DNA of 64,000 nt, from assembly GCA_940671915.1 (NCBI GenBank), contig CALNVZ010002016.1, positions 1 to 64,000 of the forward strand. The letters run 5' to 3'. The notes under the pieces were generated by a model, which saw nothing but the letters and a program-made list of their open reading frames with translations, made no database searches and was not told where the DNA came from. Numbering within the stretch: position 1 is the first letter of the stretch; each line of letters opens with the position of its first letter. This DNA comes from Paracentrotus lividus. Lineage: Eukaryota; Echinodermata; Echinoidea; Camarodonta; Echinidae. Position numbers and translations under genes: made by a program. Of the stretch, positions 13,501 through 24,150 are shown piece after piece.

Positions 13501-14946
13501 ATTTCATGGATAAGTGGGCACTGTGTTAAAATTGCAAAAACTGCAGTCTTTGCATATTTTACATGGTATTTTCGATCAAATATGATGGAATTCCTGTTTT
13601 GGAAGTGTATTTCGACTTTTGCTAAAAATTCATGGTTGAATAAATACATATTAAAACAACCAAAAAATAGGCCATTTTAAAATTATGGTCAGGTATTGCA
13701 GTAATTCTATGCACTAAAAATCATCTCAATAACATTTGTTTGGTTATGTTTAGAACCTTTGGACATGTGTCAATGAGCACGTGAGACTGGAAAAGCTATT
13801 TTGTCATGTATGGACTAAAATTTGAATTTTTACTTTTCATTAAACAGGACGATTGTTTTGGGGGAGTACCTCTAATTCTATTTTCACAAAAGTCCCGATG
13901 TTCATGCCTCAGTTAGCACAAGATGCAAGAAAATCTTGCTAATGAGAAGAAAATTTAGGGCTCCGTCATGGTTCAGTGATTTATTGCATACGTAAGCTCC
14001 AGATGGTCACTAACTAACAAGATCTGGATTCAAATTGCGTATCAGGTAAGTCACTGAACCAGAACGGAGCCCTTAACTTCCTTCTCATTTGCATGATTTT
14101 CTTGTATATTGTGCCCACTGAGGCATGAAACATCAGGATTTTTGTGAAAATAAAATCAGAGGTACTCTTCTTAAACAGTCGTCCTGTTTAATCAAAGTGA
14201 AAATTTAAATTTTAGTCCATACACGAAAAAAAGAGCTTTTCTAGTCTCACATGCTCACTGAAGCATGAATTTTTATATTAGTGCTATAGGATCATTTACA
14301 CATGTCCAAAGGACAACACAATAAAAAAAAAAATGTTATTGAAATGATTCTTAGTGCATACAATTATGCAATACCTGATCGTAATTTTAAAATGGCCTAT
14401 TTTTTTAATGTTTTATATATTTATTCAATCATAAATTGTAAGCAAAAGCAAGAATACGCTTCCAAAACAGGAATACAATAATATTTAATCAAAAATACAA
14501 CGTAAGCTTCACGAAAACAGCAGTTATTCCCATTTTAACCAGTGGTCACTCAACTGTGAAATTTAACCATGAACCCATTTTTGTATTTTAGGGTATATAT
14601 GTGGCATCTTTTTTGACAGGTGTGATGTTGAATAATTTGGATATTGTTCCGAAATCAAAGTTGTGATAATCTCCATGTGAACTTCAAAAAATGACATTTT
14701 GCCTTCAACCATTGCTCACTGAAGCATGACGTGATGATTCTTCCTAAAAATCGCTCACATGGTAGGTAATAAAATTACCTACACGGACATATAATTAGAT
14801 TTTTTTTTTCAATTCTGCCTGGTTCAAAAATTATTGATATCTGAAATAGAAGGAACTTACTTTTTGTGTTATGTTTATATTCACAATATGTCTACATATT
14901 TTATTAATAGAAATCAGCCCCTCCAAAGATCAACATCTACAAGTAA
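4569..14946 (+). CDS. Troponin-I/T-like protein, 3' part of gene (14 exons, 447 codons)
   Basis: Exons: 4569-4688, 5568-5789, 6211-6254, 6991-7020, 7686-7731, 8688-8792, 9211-9330, 10020-10211, 10490-10681, 11230-11273, 11503-11529, 11882-11927, 12548-12667, 14911-14946 (TAA). All junctions are AG/GT and the phases add up. The product is charged coiled coil (E/K/R-rich at exon 1 and exon 8) with two troponin-like helices: LHAKLVEVYGDMYDLVQRKE in exon 2 and DLYNRLKTTMGDIFDLQEQK in exon 9. Each is followed by a short linker set and a GRLAMF-type end like the RKKMF end of troponin I. Troponin I/T binds actin, tropomyosin and troponin C in the sarcomere; that role here is inferred from family. 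No start codon is seen, so 5' exons lie outside; exon 1 begins in phase 0, as the 5' part at 37881 requires. Caldesmon-like is an alternative. Confidence 0.8.
4992..5567 (+). repeat. Tandem array of decayed copies of exon 2 (about 192-bp unit)
   Basis: Exon-like copies begin at 4992, 5182 and 5374, with the live exon at 5568: spacing 190, 192 and 194 bp. Each unit carries the end of the intron plus the start of the exon (ESIAKAKQEK...). Copy 1 has an in-frame TAA, copy 2 has lost its acceptor AG and has a TGA, and copy 3 keeps its acceptor but runs into a stop. Only the fourth copy is intact and longer. Confidence 0.8.
9811..9986 (+). mobile_element. Solo end fragment of the foldback element
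   Basis: Starts AACACAACACAAAAAGAAAG after TA and matches the outer 175 bp of the element at 25492. The right arm near 63.9 kb lacks it. It ends about 33 bp before the exon at 10020. Confidence 0.7.
10277..10400 (+). repeat. Possible tRNA-derived SINE fragment
   Basis: TGGTCAAGTGGT resembles a pol III A box, and GGATTTGATTC about 50 bp on resembles a B box. A related 3' portion occurs near 6790-6880, and the allelic copy is at 63430-63560. It may be an old SINE; no A tail or target-site duplication was seen. Confidence 0.4.
12028..12060. repeat. (GA)n microsatellite
   Basis: GAGAGA run in an intron. It is also present, as TC, in the right arm near 61767-61786. Confidence 0.8.
13177..14875. 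mobile_element. Foldback element with about 800-bp inverted arms
   Basis: Ends AACACAACACAAAAAG / CTTTTTGTGTTATGTT, flanked by TA (13175-13176, 14876-14877). The two halves are reverse complements over almost their full length and meet near 14.0 kb. Repeated CTTCAGTGAGCA / TGCTCACTGAAG and CCTCAGTG-type motifs are scattered along both arms (for example 13321, 14258, 14714). No transposase frame is seen. It sits in the last intron, ending about 35 bp before the last exon. The same insertion is at 54610-60362, so it predates the split of the arms. Confidence 0.85.
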
Positions 14947-15800
14947 GACTTGGAACATGTGGCAGAACTGGATATTATCCTGATGACCTGACTGTGCTAG
15001 TACTTCATTATATAGCTTTAACTTTATGTATTTATCCTTTCTATAGAAATAATAATCAGAAATATGTATTGGCCATAATCAAGGCAACCTGCTTTATGTG
15101 TTTGGTGTTATCATATAGCAAAAAAAGTGTTTGAATATACAAATTTTAATATCATTTTAATTTTTTTTAAAATTAATCTCCTGACTCAAATTATTCCAAC
15201 GTGTACATCAGTGGTAAAGCAGGATGAGAAATTGCTCTTTCGTTAGAATGCAATAAAAAAACATGTAGTTTTTCTAGAAAACTGATCACCAATTTAGAGT
15301 GGGAAAACATTATTCAAAAATAATTTTGTACTCATCTTTGTATCACCTGTGCAACTTTAAAATTTGGATGATACCTTTAACCATGTAGTTTACAAATTGA
15401 TTTTTATATTGTCTACATGTATTTCCCAAAATTTGCAAAGTGATGGTATGGTGACTCTCTCTTTGTGGGGTGAAATTGATTTTGACAGATATTTAAGTAT
15501 TAGAAATATTTCTATTCATTCTACATGTATGTGTGTTTGTAACTTATAATATGCATGTATCAAACATTATATGGGTTTTAGAGCTTTTTTGTAACTTAAT
15601 AGTATTTTCGCAGGAGATTGAATTTGATGAGCCCATAGTAGTTCACATACACATATGGCAGATTTCTCTGTATTATCCAAATTAACATTAACATTATTAC
15701 TTTTTTTATTACCAAATTATGTAAACACTTTTTAGTAACATCTCTGATACATTTGTACTTATTTATAGCTCTATGCATTACCATCAGCAAGCAAGACAAT
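14947..15800 (+). other. 3' flank / UTR of the troponin-like gene
   Basis: No second gene seen. A candidate poly(A) signal AATAAA lies at 15252-15257, about 300 bp after the stop, and is kept in the right arm (54238-54243). The stretch aligns with 53.8-54.5 kb reversed. The empty target site for the right-arm element at 51709 is TATT, 15695-15698. Confidence 0.5.
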
Positions 15801-15801
15801 T

Positions 15802-16060
15802 GGTGACTCATAATATCAAAATCAGACACAAGTCGCCAGAAAGAATCAAATATTGCAACAAAGCCATCCATTTTTAAAGGCTTTTCCCTGCATATTTCTA
15901 CTCATTTTTTACAGAGCCTACAAGAAACATTGAAAATTCAGAAAAAATTTTTTAAAAAATATTGCCCCCCAGTGAGGCAATTTTTTTATTTTGCCGATTT
16001 CCTCAACACTGTGCTGAATTTGTTCGGCGATTTGTGTCTGATTTTGATGTGATGCATCAC
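15802..16060. mobile_element. Inverted-repeat element (259 bp), left arm only
   Basis: Inverted ends share TCAAAATCAGACACAA and a GGTGA/TCAC outer part. The right arm (near 51601) lacks it. The target-site duplication is T-rich and ambiguous (ATT or TT). Confidence 0.7.
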
Positions 16061-16065
16061 ATTTA

Positions 16066-16904
16066 GGGGAGACTGGGGTAATTATGGCCCCCTTTTCACA
16101 TTTCCTATTACTACTATTGAATGAAAAGTCCAATTAAATTCTAATTATGTAAAAATACAGTCAGTCTATATACCTATAATACATATAATAATACAAAGGA
16201 AAGTATAAACCTGTGACTTCTCATTTGCATATTTATTACCACTATGTTAACAACTTTGTGGGGCCATAATCACCCCACGGGTTGGGGTATTTATGGCCCC
16301 TATTGTAATGACTGTATGAATTAAAATATATTATGCTAATTAATTATGGTAATGTATAATAAATGTTGTTGAGTATTCCTGATACACTTATCAACCACCA
16401 ACAATGATTATTCAGCCAAAATGTTGAAATTTTGCAGTCATAACAATACAAATAATTATGTCCATAATCATGCAAGTTAATGTCCCCATCTGCGTTTATG
16501 CACTGTTAATGCATTGGGGGCCATAATTATCCTGAGTGACATTTTTAATTTGATCCCTCTTTACAGCTCTACTATTGAAGATATTCAGGTGGAAGTTTTT
16601 CTGTTGTGTTTGTTAGTTCCTATTGTTTCTCTTTCAATCAAAATTTCATCTTAATTGATTTCAATTAATGATATCACACCCAAATAAAAAAGCGGACTTG
16701 CCACTTTCCAATGAACAGAAATGTGATTGCCATACATTTTAGGCTCCCCTAAGCACAAAATTTGAAGTAAATTGCTTATTTTTCACATATGATAGTAGGA
16801 AGAGTTTAGCTAGGCATTTGTGAAAATTTAATTATCATTGTGTAATGCAGCAAAGAATTATAGGCTCTCAAACACAATGGGGCCATAATTACCCTAGTCT
16901 CCCA
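16066..16904. mobile_element. TA-target inverted-repeat element (839 bp), both arms
   Basis: Ends GGGGAGACTGGGGTAATTAT / mirror, including a GGCCATAAT core, flanked by TA. A GGCCATAATCACCCC-type motif recurs inside. No transposase. The same element is at 50766-51599. Confidence 0.8.
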
Positions 16905-16924
16905 TATTTTTTGATCAGTTATTG

Positions 16925-17090
16925 TTGGTTCAAGGATATTACCCCTTGGACAAGTACCCCCTTGGACATCTACCCCTGGCCAAAACTCTAGCCCCTAACT
17001 TTTCACCTAACCCTAACCCTATTTCTAAGGGGCAGTTGTCCTGTTGTCCTGGGGGTAATTGTTCAGGGGGTAGTTGTCCTGATACAGTTT
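16925..17090. mobile_element. Small inverted-repeat element rich in GGACAA/TACCCC
   Basis: Left part reads GGACAAGTACCCC, and the right part holds the mirror GGGGGTAGTTGTCC. It is shared with the right arm (about 50600-50745). Exact borders are unclear. Confidence 0.5.
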
Positions 17091-18728
17091 TTGTTGAATA
17101 TTTAGCTAACGCTTTTTACTTGTGTTTCTTGTCTTTTAGGTGAAAATAACACAATATATAAAACAGGTATTTGTGTAATCGTATTGGATATACCTTTGAA
17201 ATTGTTTAGAATACATATAATTCAAAGGATGACTTTTGGATATGATTTCCCCACATAGTCAATAAAACAAATAGATGTGCTATGTTTACCCAAGAATTAT
17301 GCAAAAATAAATGTAGAAAATATATGAGTGACCTGTGTATTGTGTCAGAATTTGTATTCTTGTATTGATTTATAAAGTCCTTTTCCTCACTTGAAGTTAT
17401 TCAAAAATAAATTAAACATGACAAATTTATGTCATTTTTAATTTGAGAAAAAGTTTCCTTTGTTGGTATTTCATTATATCAGAACTCTTAATATCAATTT
17501 TTCACTGTACTTTGATAAAAAAGACAATCAAGGTAAAATACTTTTAGCCATGTTTTAATGTTGTGAAGAAAGCATCCCTTCCAAAAGCCTAGTAATATTT
17601 GACACAGCTTTCCAGTCCAAAAGGGGGTGTCTCTAAGAATCCGGAACAATCATATGTGTATGGTTGATTGCGTAAATCGTAATCGTGATGCCAAACTTTA
17701 TTTTTCACAAAAAACACCTGTTCCAGTGTTTTAGTAGAAGTTGACGAAATAGAGCCGAGAGCCCGAAGAATATAATTTGCTTTCAACAAGAATAATATTT
17801 AAATATTAAGTATAGAATGCCTTGAATATCAGTTTAGTAGATAAGTGTTTGAAGTATGATCCAGTGAAAAATATGAATATTAACAGCGAACAAGTTGATA
17901 CGAATGTGATTTTTAAGTATGAAGATATTCTCCGAAGGGTTTGTGATTGTGAAGACGAAGGGTAATGCGCTGTCAAGTGTAGCGGTGCGTTGCGGCTACG
18001 AAGCTAAGCTGTGTACAGGTGCAGCCGATTATACCCTAGGTATTTTGTGTGTGGGCACGGTTGATCTATTGTAATGGAGCTCAGAAGGGCAACATTCTTT
18101 TGTAAAAACTAACAGTGTACGCACTCACAGTGAGTGTGTATTGTTGTTTATTGTGACAACATGTAAAAATAAAGGATTTTCATACAATTGAAATGCTAGA
18201 TGGTGATTTGTCTATAGATCCATAAGAAATGCTTGCCTTATGTCTTATGTTAGATCTATCTTACTTATCTTGACTTATCTTAGACCCCTATTTTGACTTT
18301 CTAGTTTCAAAGATATTTTATTTTTAAAATCTTGACTTGGCTAATTTATGAAAATAATAGAAAGTCAATTGTCATATTAAAAAAAACAACTAATTTATCT
18401 TCTTTAATAGACTTAGATGGTGTAAACTATTATAGGCCTAAATCATGTCAGCAACAAAAAATGCTGTATTTTATTATTAAATACATGTACATGTTAAACC
18501 CAATTGAAATAGAGTAGCGAAGTTGTAAACATTTTATCTCAAAATATGTTTCTATTAAAATAAAATCACTAATCTTTCACTTTTTAAATTCGCTGTCTGA
18601 CCACTTTTTGAAATAATGATGGTATATCGGACTATATTTTTTCATCTTGTATTATTTATCAATTCCCTCCCCCCTCCCCATTCTTGGCAGTTTTGAATTT
18701 CCACTGACCACCTATTGATCACTGAACC
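17091..18728 (+). promoter_or_regulatory. 5' region of the 18729 gene, possible non-coding exon
   Basis: An acceptor TTCTTGGCAG at 18681-18690 precedes the coding exon by about 38 bp, so an upstream non-coding exon is likely. A good donor, CTCACA followed by GTGAGTGT, lies at about 18131 and is kept in the right arm near 49570. The segment 17.6-18.2 kb is richer in CpG than its surroundings and is well conserved between arms, which makes it the best promoter candidate. No core promoter element was recognised with confidence. Confidence 0.35.
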
Positions 18729-21700
18729 ATGAGTTTCCAAGAGGAATGGGAGAAAAAGAAGGAGGAAAGTTTTCGCAAACGAATGGAGAGTGATGGAGGG
18801 ACAACCAAGTAAGTTTGCAGGAAAAATTGTATGCTAATTTATTGAAATGTTGTCCAATGACATGCTCTCCATGTAGACATCTATGTGGAACAAATCTTAA
18901 AATCCGTAGAAGAAACCTTCATACTTAACTAACAATGGGATCGTTTCTTGTTTTCACAAGTCTATGTTGAATGTCCTTCAAGTATGCATGACATGATTGT
19001 ATTTCTGTTTTGTTAAATTACATGTTTGTAATATTTGAATACTGTTTAAATGTAGGCCCTACTGGTTCATATCTATCTCACAGCTTAGTTCTGATGCAAA
19101 AAATTCTCCAAACGTGTCTTTGTAAAATCGCTCAAACATTGTATTATATGTTGTAAAGTACAGCTAAAGTCTTTATTATTTGAAACTAATGTAATTTGGG
19201 TAATAGGCTGTATGACTGATCAACAAGAATGATTAAACATAAATATCTTACTAGTATATTAAAATCTTAGAATTGCACCCTTACATAAACTTTTGGTAAG
19301 GAATTCTCTAAAACAAAATTTTATTGGTTTTAGACTGAAATCTAAATCATGCTTTTTCATGTTTTCATACAATGTAGGCCTAGATGTGGTATTCACATTG
19401 TAAACAAGGCACCACACAGGCGTGGATCCAAGAAAATCGAATTGAATGCATTTCGGGGGCCCCATTGTCTGGGAACAAAAGTGGCTCTATTATGTTTACG
19501 CGTGGGCCCGATAAGTTCATTTTGTGACTTTGGTCTGCGTCTGCTACTGCCACAATTCAGGAATTGAAGTGTTAACGTGTGTCAGATTAAGTGTGTTATG
19601 ATGTGAGAATAGCTGGAGTACATCTACTTGAAACGGAACAAGGAAGATTTGCACACTCTTGTTTGCTTAGAAGCAAATCACCACCAATGCACACTGGTTT
19701 TGTTTGTAGATGAGTTTATAATCGCAATAAGCATGTGTGTGTGAATGGATGTTTGCAAGGGTAGGGTTGGTGGGCATGTAGAGGTTTTTTAGATTTTAAT
19801 TGAGACCCTTTACCATGGATATACTCTCTTATATACCTGTATCTATGCATATATTGCGTACATTTTCCACGAAATGATATTTTGCATAATGTGACAAACG
19901 GTGTAGGCTGACATGGTCACTGTAAAAAAAAAAAAAAAAATTAAAAATGAAAACAATTAAAAAGGACTGTAATAAAATTGAAGATAGAGTGATATTGTAG
20001 GTTTTAATTATTGCTTCTTCCAGTTAATTGGTATATTAAACCATTTAAAAAATTGAAATTAGCACAAAGATTTCATTATTTCTAGAGCTATTTATGCCAC
20101 CTAATTTCATTTTTACTTTGTGTGAGTTATATAGCTAGTAATTAAAAGTAAATGTTTTTGAAAAATGGGGGGGGGGTGGGTGGGCGAATGTGGCAAAAAA
20201 ATCACAATTTACATGTGCTTCTAGGGTAACTTTTTGCATATTTTTTACCGTTTACTGGAAGAAAAAAAATAGGGGGGGGGGGCTAAAGCTCCAGCCCCTA
20301 CACCGACCATGTACTCATATATGTTTATTGTTGTCATTGTTTTTTATATCATTTTGGTTCACTATTTTTTTTTTTTTTTTTAGGATGTCTCATTTTCTTG
20401 TCCCCTACAATGTACATGTATGTTATTCATATTGATCTTTATGTTGTTCATTTGTTTTTCAGTGGCTCAGTTTCTCCTACCACCAAGATTTCTCATGTGA
20501 CCCTCCCAGGAGTACAGCTGGTATGTATGAAATGTTAACCTATCTCTCATGGATTCAATAATTGGTGCTCTGTAGTTTCACAGTGGATACTACAAAGGTC
20601 ACAAAGCCAAAATTGTGATGGATTTTAGAGTTCCTTCTGAGTGTATGGAAATGGTATACACTGGAGTAGAGCGGGCCACACTTTCTTTTGTTACTGGGGG
20701 GGGGGGAGGGATGGTGAAAAGATAACCCCCCCCCACTAACAAAATAGATTAATGCATGGTCTACATCCGTGGGTGTGAATAACTCTTTAGTTTTTTACTT
20801 TTCCCATTTTTATCTACAGTTTCATTGTGAGATTTTTAAGAATATTTGTGAAATGTCAATCTTCATTTCACAGATTCAATTATTGTTCTTTGGTTGGTGG
20901 GTACGGGAACCTGGGACAATTGTTAACAGTTTTTTCCATTTAATTTTGTACCTATCAGCTTTATTAAAGCTAAATACTTGCTTAAAACTAAATAAAATGA
21001 AATATGCTATCTTAGCTTGACTATGAATATGTTTGTGTTAAGGTAAAACAAGTCATTTTGAAGCCATTACCATTTCAAAACAAGAGGTCGAGTGTTACAA
21101 TTGCCCCGTGACCAGGGGCAATTGTAATAGACGTGCGGGGCAATTGTAACACACGAACTTGTAACATTTTGTTTTTCTTTATCAAAGCTATGCACATGAC
21201 AAATTGAACATCATTAACCACATAAACTAATTATAATGAAACATGACAATGCTTTACTCATTTATATTACATTTTCCACTTGTTATATGCATGAAATGGG
21301 GCAAAAGTTATGATAGTTTTTTTTTTTTTTTTTTTAATGATTATTTTTTAGGTTGTGGCTTCACCCTTTAACTGTAGAATTATAGAACCTTCATTAATTC
21401 ATATTTTGGTTCTTTATCTACTTTGTACCTACACAATATATCTTTTAACTGACAACTGTTGTATAACACTTTATGTTAGGCTTACGCCTTTTACGCATTC
21501 TTTCAAAATAAAGTGATACATTTCTGAGAAGAAGTAAAAATGACAGCTTTTTTTTTTCTTTCTTTCTTTTTTTTTGTAAAATCAATCTTCAAAATTTACG
21601 CCACTTTTTTTCTTCTGGCAAAATCAATATGTCTTTGCCCGTTTAAAAAAAACGTATTGGACATATATTTTCAGGTATCATATTGAAAATATATTTTAAT

Positions 21701-24150
21701 TTTTTATGGGGGCTGCCATCCCTCCCTCTCTCTCCTCTGTCTTTCTTTCTTTCTTTTTTTCTTCATTCACTCCCTCTTTACTTTTTTACTTTCCTATCTG
21801 CCCTCCCCCTCTCTCTCTCTCTCTCTCTCCGCCTCTCCCTTTCTCTCCCTTCCTCTTTCTTCATTCTCTCTTTTAATATGTGCGTTTTTTTATAAGAAAA
21901 AACAAGTCAGGGGGGTCCCTATTCTCTTTCTCATTTTATAGGACCCCATTGTAAATAAGCCTTGTCAGTGTTTCTTTTATGTGTTACACCATGAACACTC
22001 GACGAATAAAATCAAATAAAATGAAATAAAATCATATGTTCACAGTTATTTATTCCTCATGTTTGAGTTCATAGATAAGGTTACCTTTTGTCCTTGTAAA
22101 ACAAGAAACTATAATTGATTATACATTCAAAGTTACGAAGTTCTGAAGTTCTCTAGTAAGTGATATAAATTATTTAAAAAAAACAAGAATAACAAACTTG
22201 AGGCTCTGATTACAATGTAACAAATGATAAACTAAAGGCACTATTCGGAAAATATCAATATTTCATTGCATTTCTAACAAAACGTATTAGACAGATATGT
22301 TCAAAGTTATTGAATTTTTATGTCTGAGATTATAGATATGGTTACCTTTTGTTTTTGTAAAGCATAATAATCGACAATATATTCAAAGTTATAGAGTTCT
22401 GATACTTGAGCTTATCAACGAGGCTTTTCTTTGCTATTTTTCCTTATATCCAAGTCTACTCCTATTACAATCTTGGCATTAAAAGAACGTAATGGTCACT
22501 CTCTTCATATTTTTTACTTTTTTCTTTTCCAGTAAAGTGATATAAATTATAAAAAACAGTGATTTATGGGGGCGCATTAGGCACTAACAAATAGCGCCGT
22601 GCTCTATTGTTTGTCCATAATGCCCCCTGAAAAATTGTGTCTAATCAGGCTAGCTCCATGGTTCAGAGGTTTCTGATTATGTTTTAATTATGTTTACAGG
22701 AAGCAACCAATTCCGGGACAATTGTAATGTTTTCTATGTAATTTGCAGGGGCCACGGAGCCTGGGAGGGCTTCGTCAGCGAACGTGCACAAAAACGGAAA
22801 AATGACCAATACATTGTGATTTTAAGTCTGTTCAGCCCCCCCCCCTTCCCCCCCCCTCCCCCACTCCCTCCCACTTGCCGCTCAGCCCCTCCACTTCCAA
22901 TTAATAGCTTGATGTTGATTCAGCGGAAATCTGCTTTACCGAGTTCCTACGGGAGTTACTTTAACAGAAACAGGGGCAATTGTAACAGCTTGTTACAATT
23001 GCCCCTGGCAGAGGTGACATATTTGGAGAGATTTTTATCTATCTTAGCTTCGGTATTCGTCGTTGAAACTTTAGCAAAAATATGGCCTAAGAACATAATT
23101 TCTAAATATACAAAAATGACAGCCGTAGCTCATCCACATATTTGTCCAGAAGAAAACAATGGGTAATGTGAAATATTACTTTTTTGCTCCAAAAACGGTT
23201 TTTCTGCTGTAGAAATTTCCACGAACCGTTAAATCTGCTAACACTCATACAGCATGTGGAGCGATTAAATGCGCATGTTCTCTACAAATTTTAAGTTTAT
23301 AGCGTGTTTCTGCTAGGAATGGGAGCCTCTGTTACAATTGCCCCGTGTTACATTTGTCCCTGGTCTCCCCTACAAGAAAAGTCACAGCCAAAAGAATGTG
23401 CATTGAATAATTTGCATTACTGAATAGTTTTCACTTCATTTTAATCTGCTGTATTTAAAGGCTTTAAAAAATGGAATTTGCAGAATATTGATGAAATGTT
23501 AGCCATCCTTTCATAATCATAGATTCACTCATTATATGGTTTCACATTTTTGTACACAAGTGTTGCGAAGGGTCAACAAGCCAGATTTGGGATTTTTAGT
23601 ATTAAAACACCACTTGCATGCATATGTACATGTATATGCAGGCCTACGTGTATGTAATATGAATGCAACCTGAATCTAGGCCTAATGTAACCATATGTTA
23701 AAGTTTTCCAGATAGTTGACTAAGGCTATTTGAACTAAATTTAAAATTGAAGTGGCAAATATGAAAAAGAGAAAGAAACCCTCCCCCAAAATTGATAAAA
23801 ATTATAAATATTGATAATTAAATGTTTTTCTTTGCAATACATGATAAAATCACCCTTAGATTATACATGAATATCACACAAAATTTTAAAAAGTTTTAAA
23901 ACACCACTTTTTGTGTACATGCCTGATCTAGTTAGTTGGATCTGGCTTATTAATGGTAGCTACATGTATGTAGAAGAAACTATAGGCCTAATGACAAGAA
24001 ACACAAAAGAACCATATTTCAGAATTTGATGGTGCACGACTTCCACAAAGTTTTACTTATTTATTACATCCTAATACATATTGTGCAATACAAATGTGAT
24101 ACAGGCTATTCTATTCTCTGATTACAGAAGCAAACTTCCAAGTCACCAAT
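18729..24150 (+). CDS. Troponin-like gene, 5' part (start codon and first three coding exons)
   Basis: Coding exons: 18729-18808 (ATG; MSFQEEWEKKKEESFRKRM), 20463-20520, 24128-24150; junctions AG/GT, phases consistent. The product starts with a highly charged helix, then a Ser/Thr/Pro-rich stretch (SPTTKISHVTLPGVQL). Further exons are known only from the right arm (41042, 40488, 37958, minus strand). On the left they are lost beyond the transposons and the gap. It lies 3.8 kb after the stop of the 4569-14946 gene on the same strand, so the locus is a head-to-tail tandem if both parts belong to one gene type. Which protein it is by itself cannot be told; the link to troponin comes from its coiled coil and the phase match with the 3' part. 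Confidence 0.65.
20904..23370. mobile_element. TA-target inverted-repeat element (2467 bp), left arm only
   Basis: Inserted at TA (20902-20903, 23371-23372); the empty site is at 46480-46481 in the right arm. The inverted ends are imperfect: CGGGAACCTGGGACAATTG and mirror of GGGGAGACCAGGGACAAATG. GGGGCAATTGTAACA motifs recur inside near 21.1, 22.97 and 23.33 kb. No transposase was recognised; the inner frames are low-complexity (TC run about 21800, C run about 22840). Confidence 0.8.
21720..21870. repeat. Pyrimidine-rich TC/TTTC microsatellite
   Basis: CTCTCT and CTTTCTTT runs inside the left-arm element; not coding. Confidence 0.8.

Noticed and set aside
17000..17025. Telomere-like CCTAACCCTAACCC
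   Set aside because: Only two units, inside a small inverted-repeat element.
17589..17789. Minus-strand 66-codon frame, conserved as 49974-50195 in the right arm
   Set aside because: Conservation is at DNA level across the whole arm and the frame changes between copies; more likely promoter-proximal DNA.
22690..23166. 158-codon frame
   Set aside because: Crosses a poly-C tract and transposon end motifs in a left-only element; no domain recognised.
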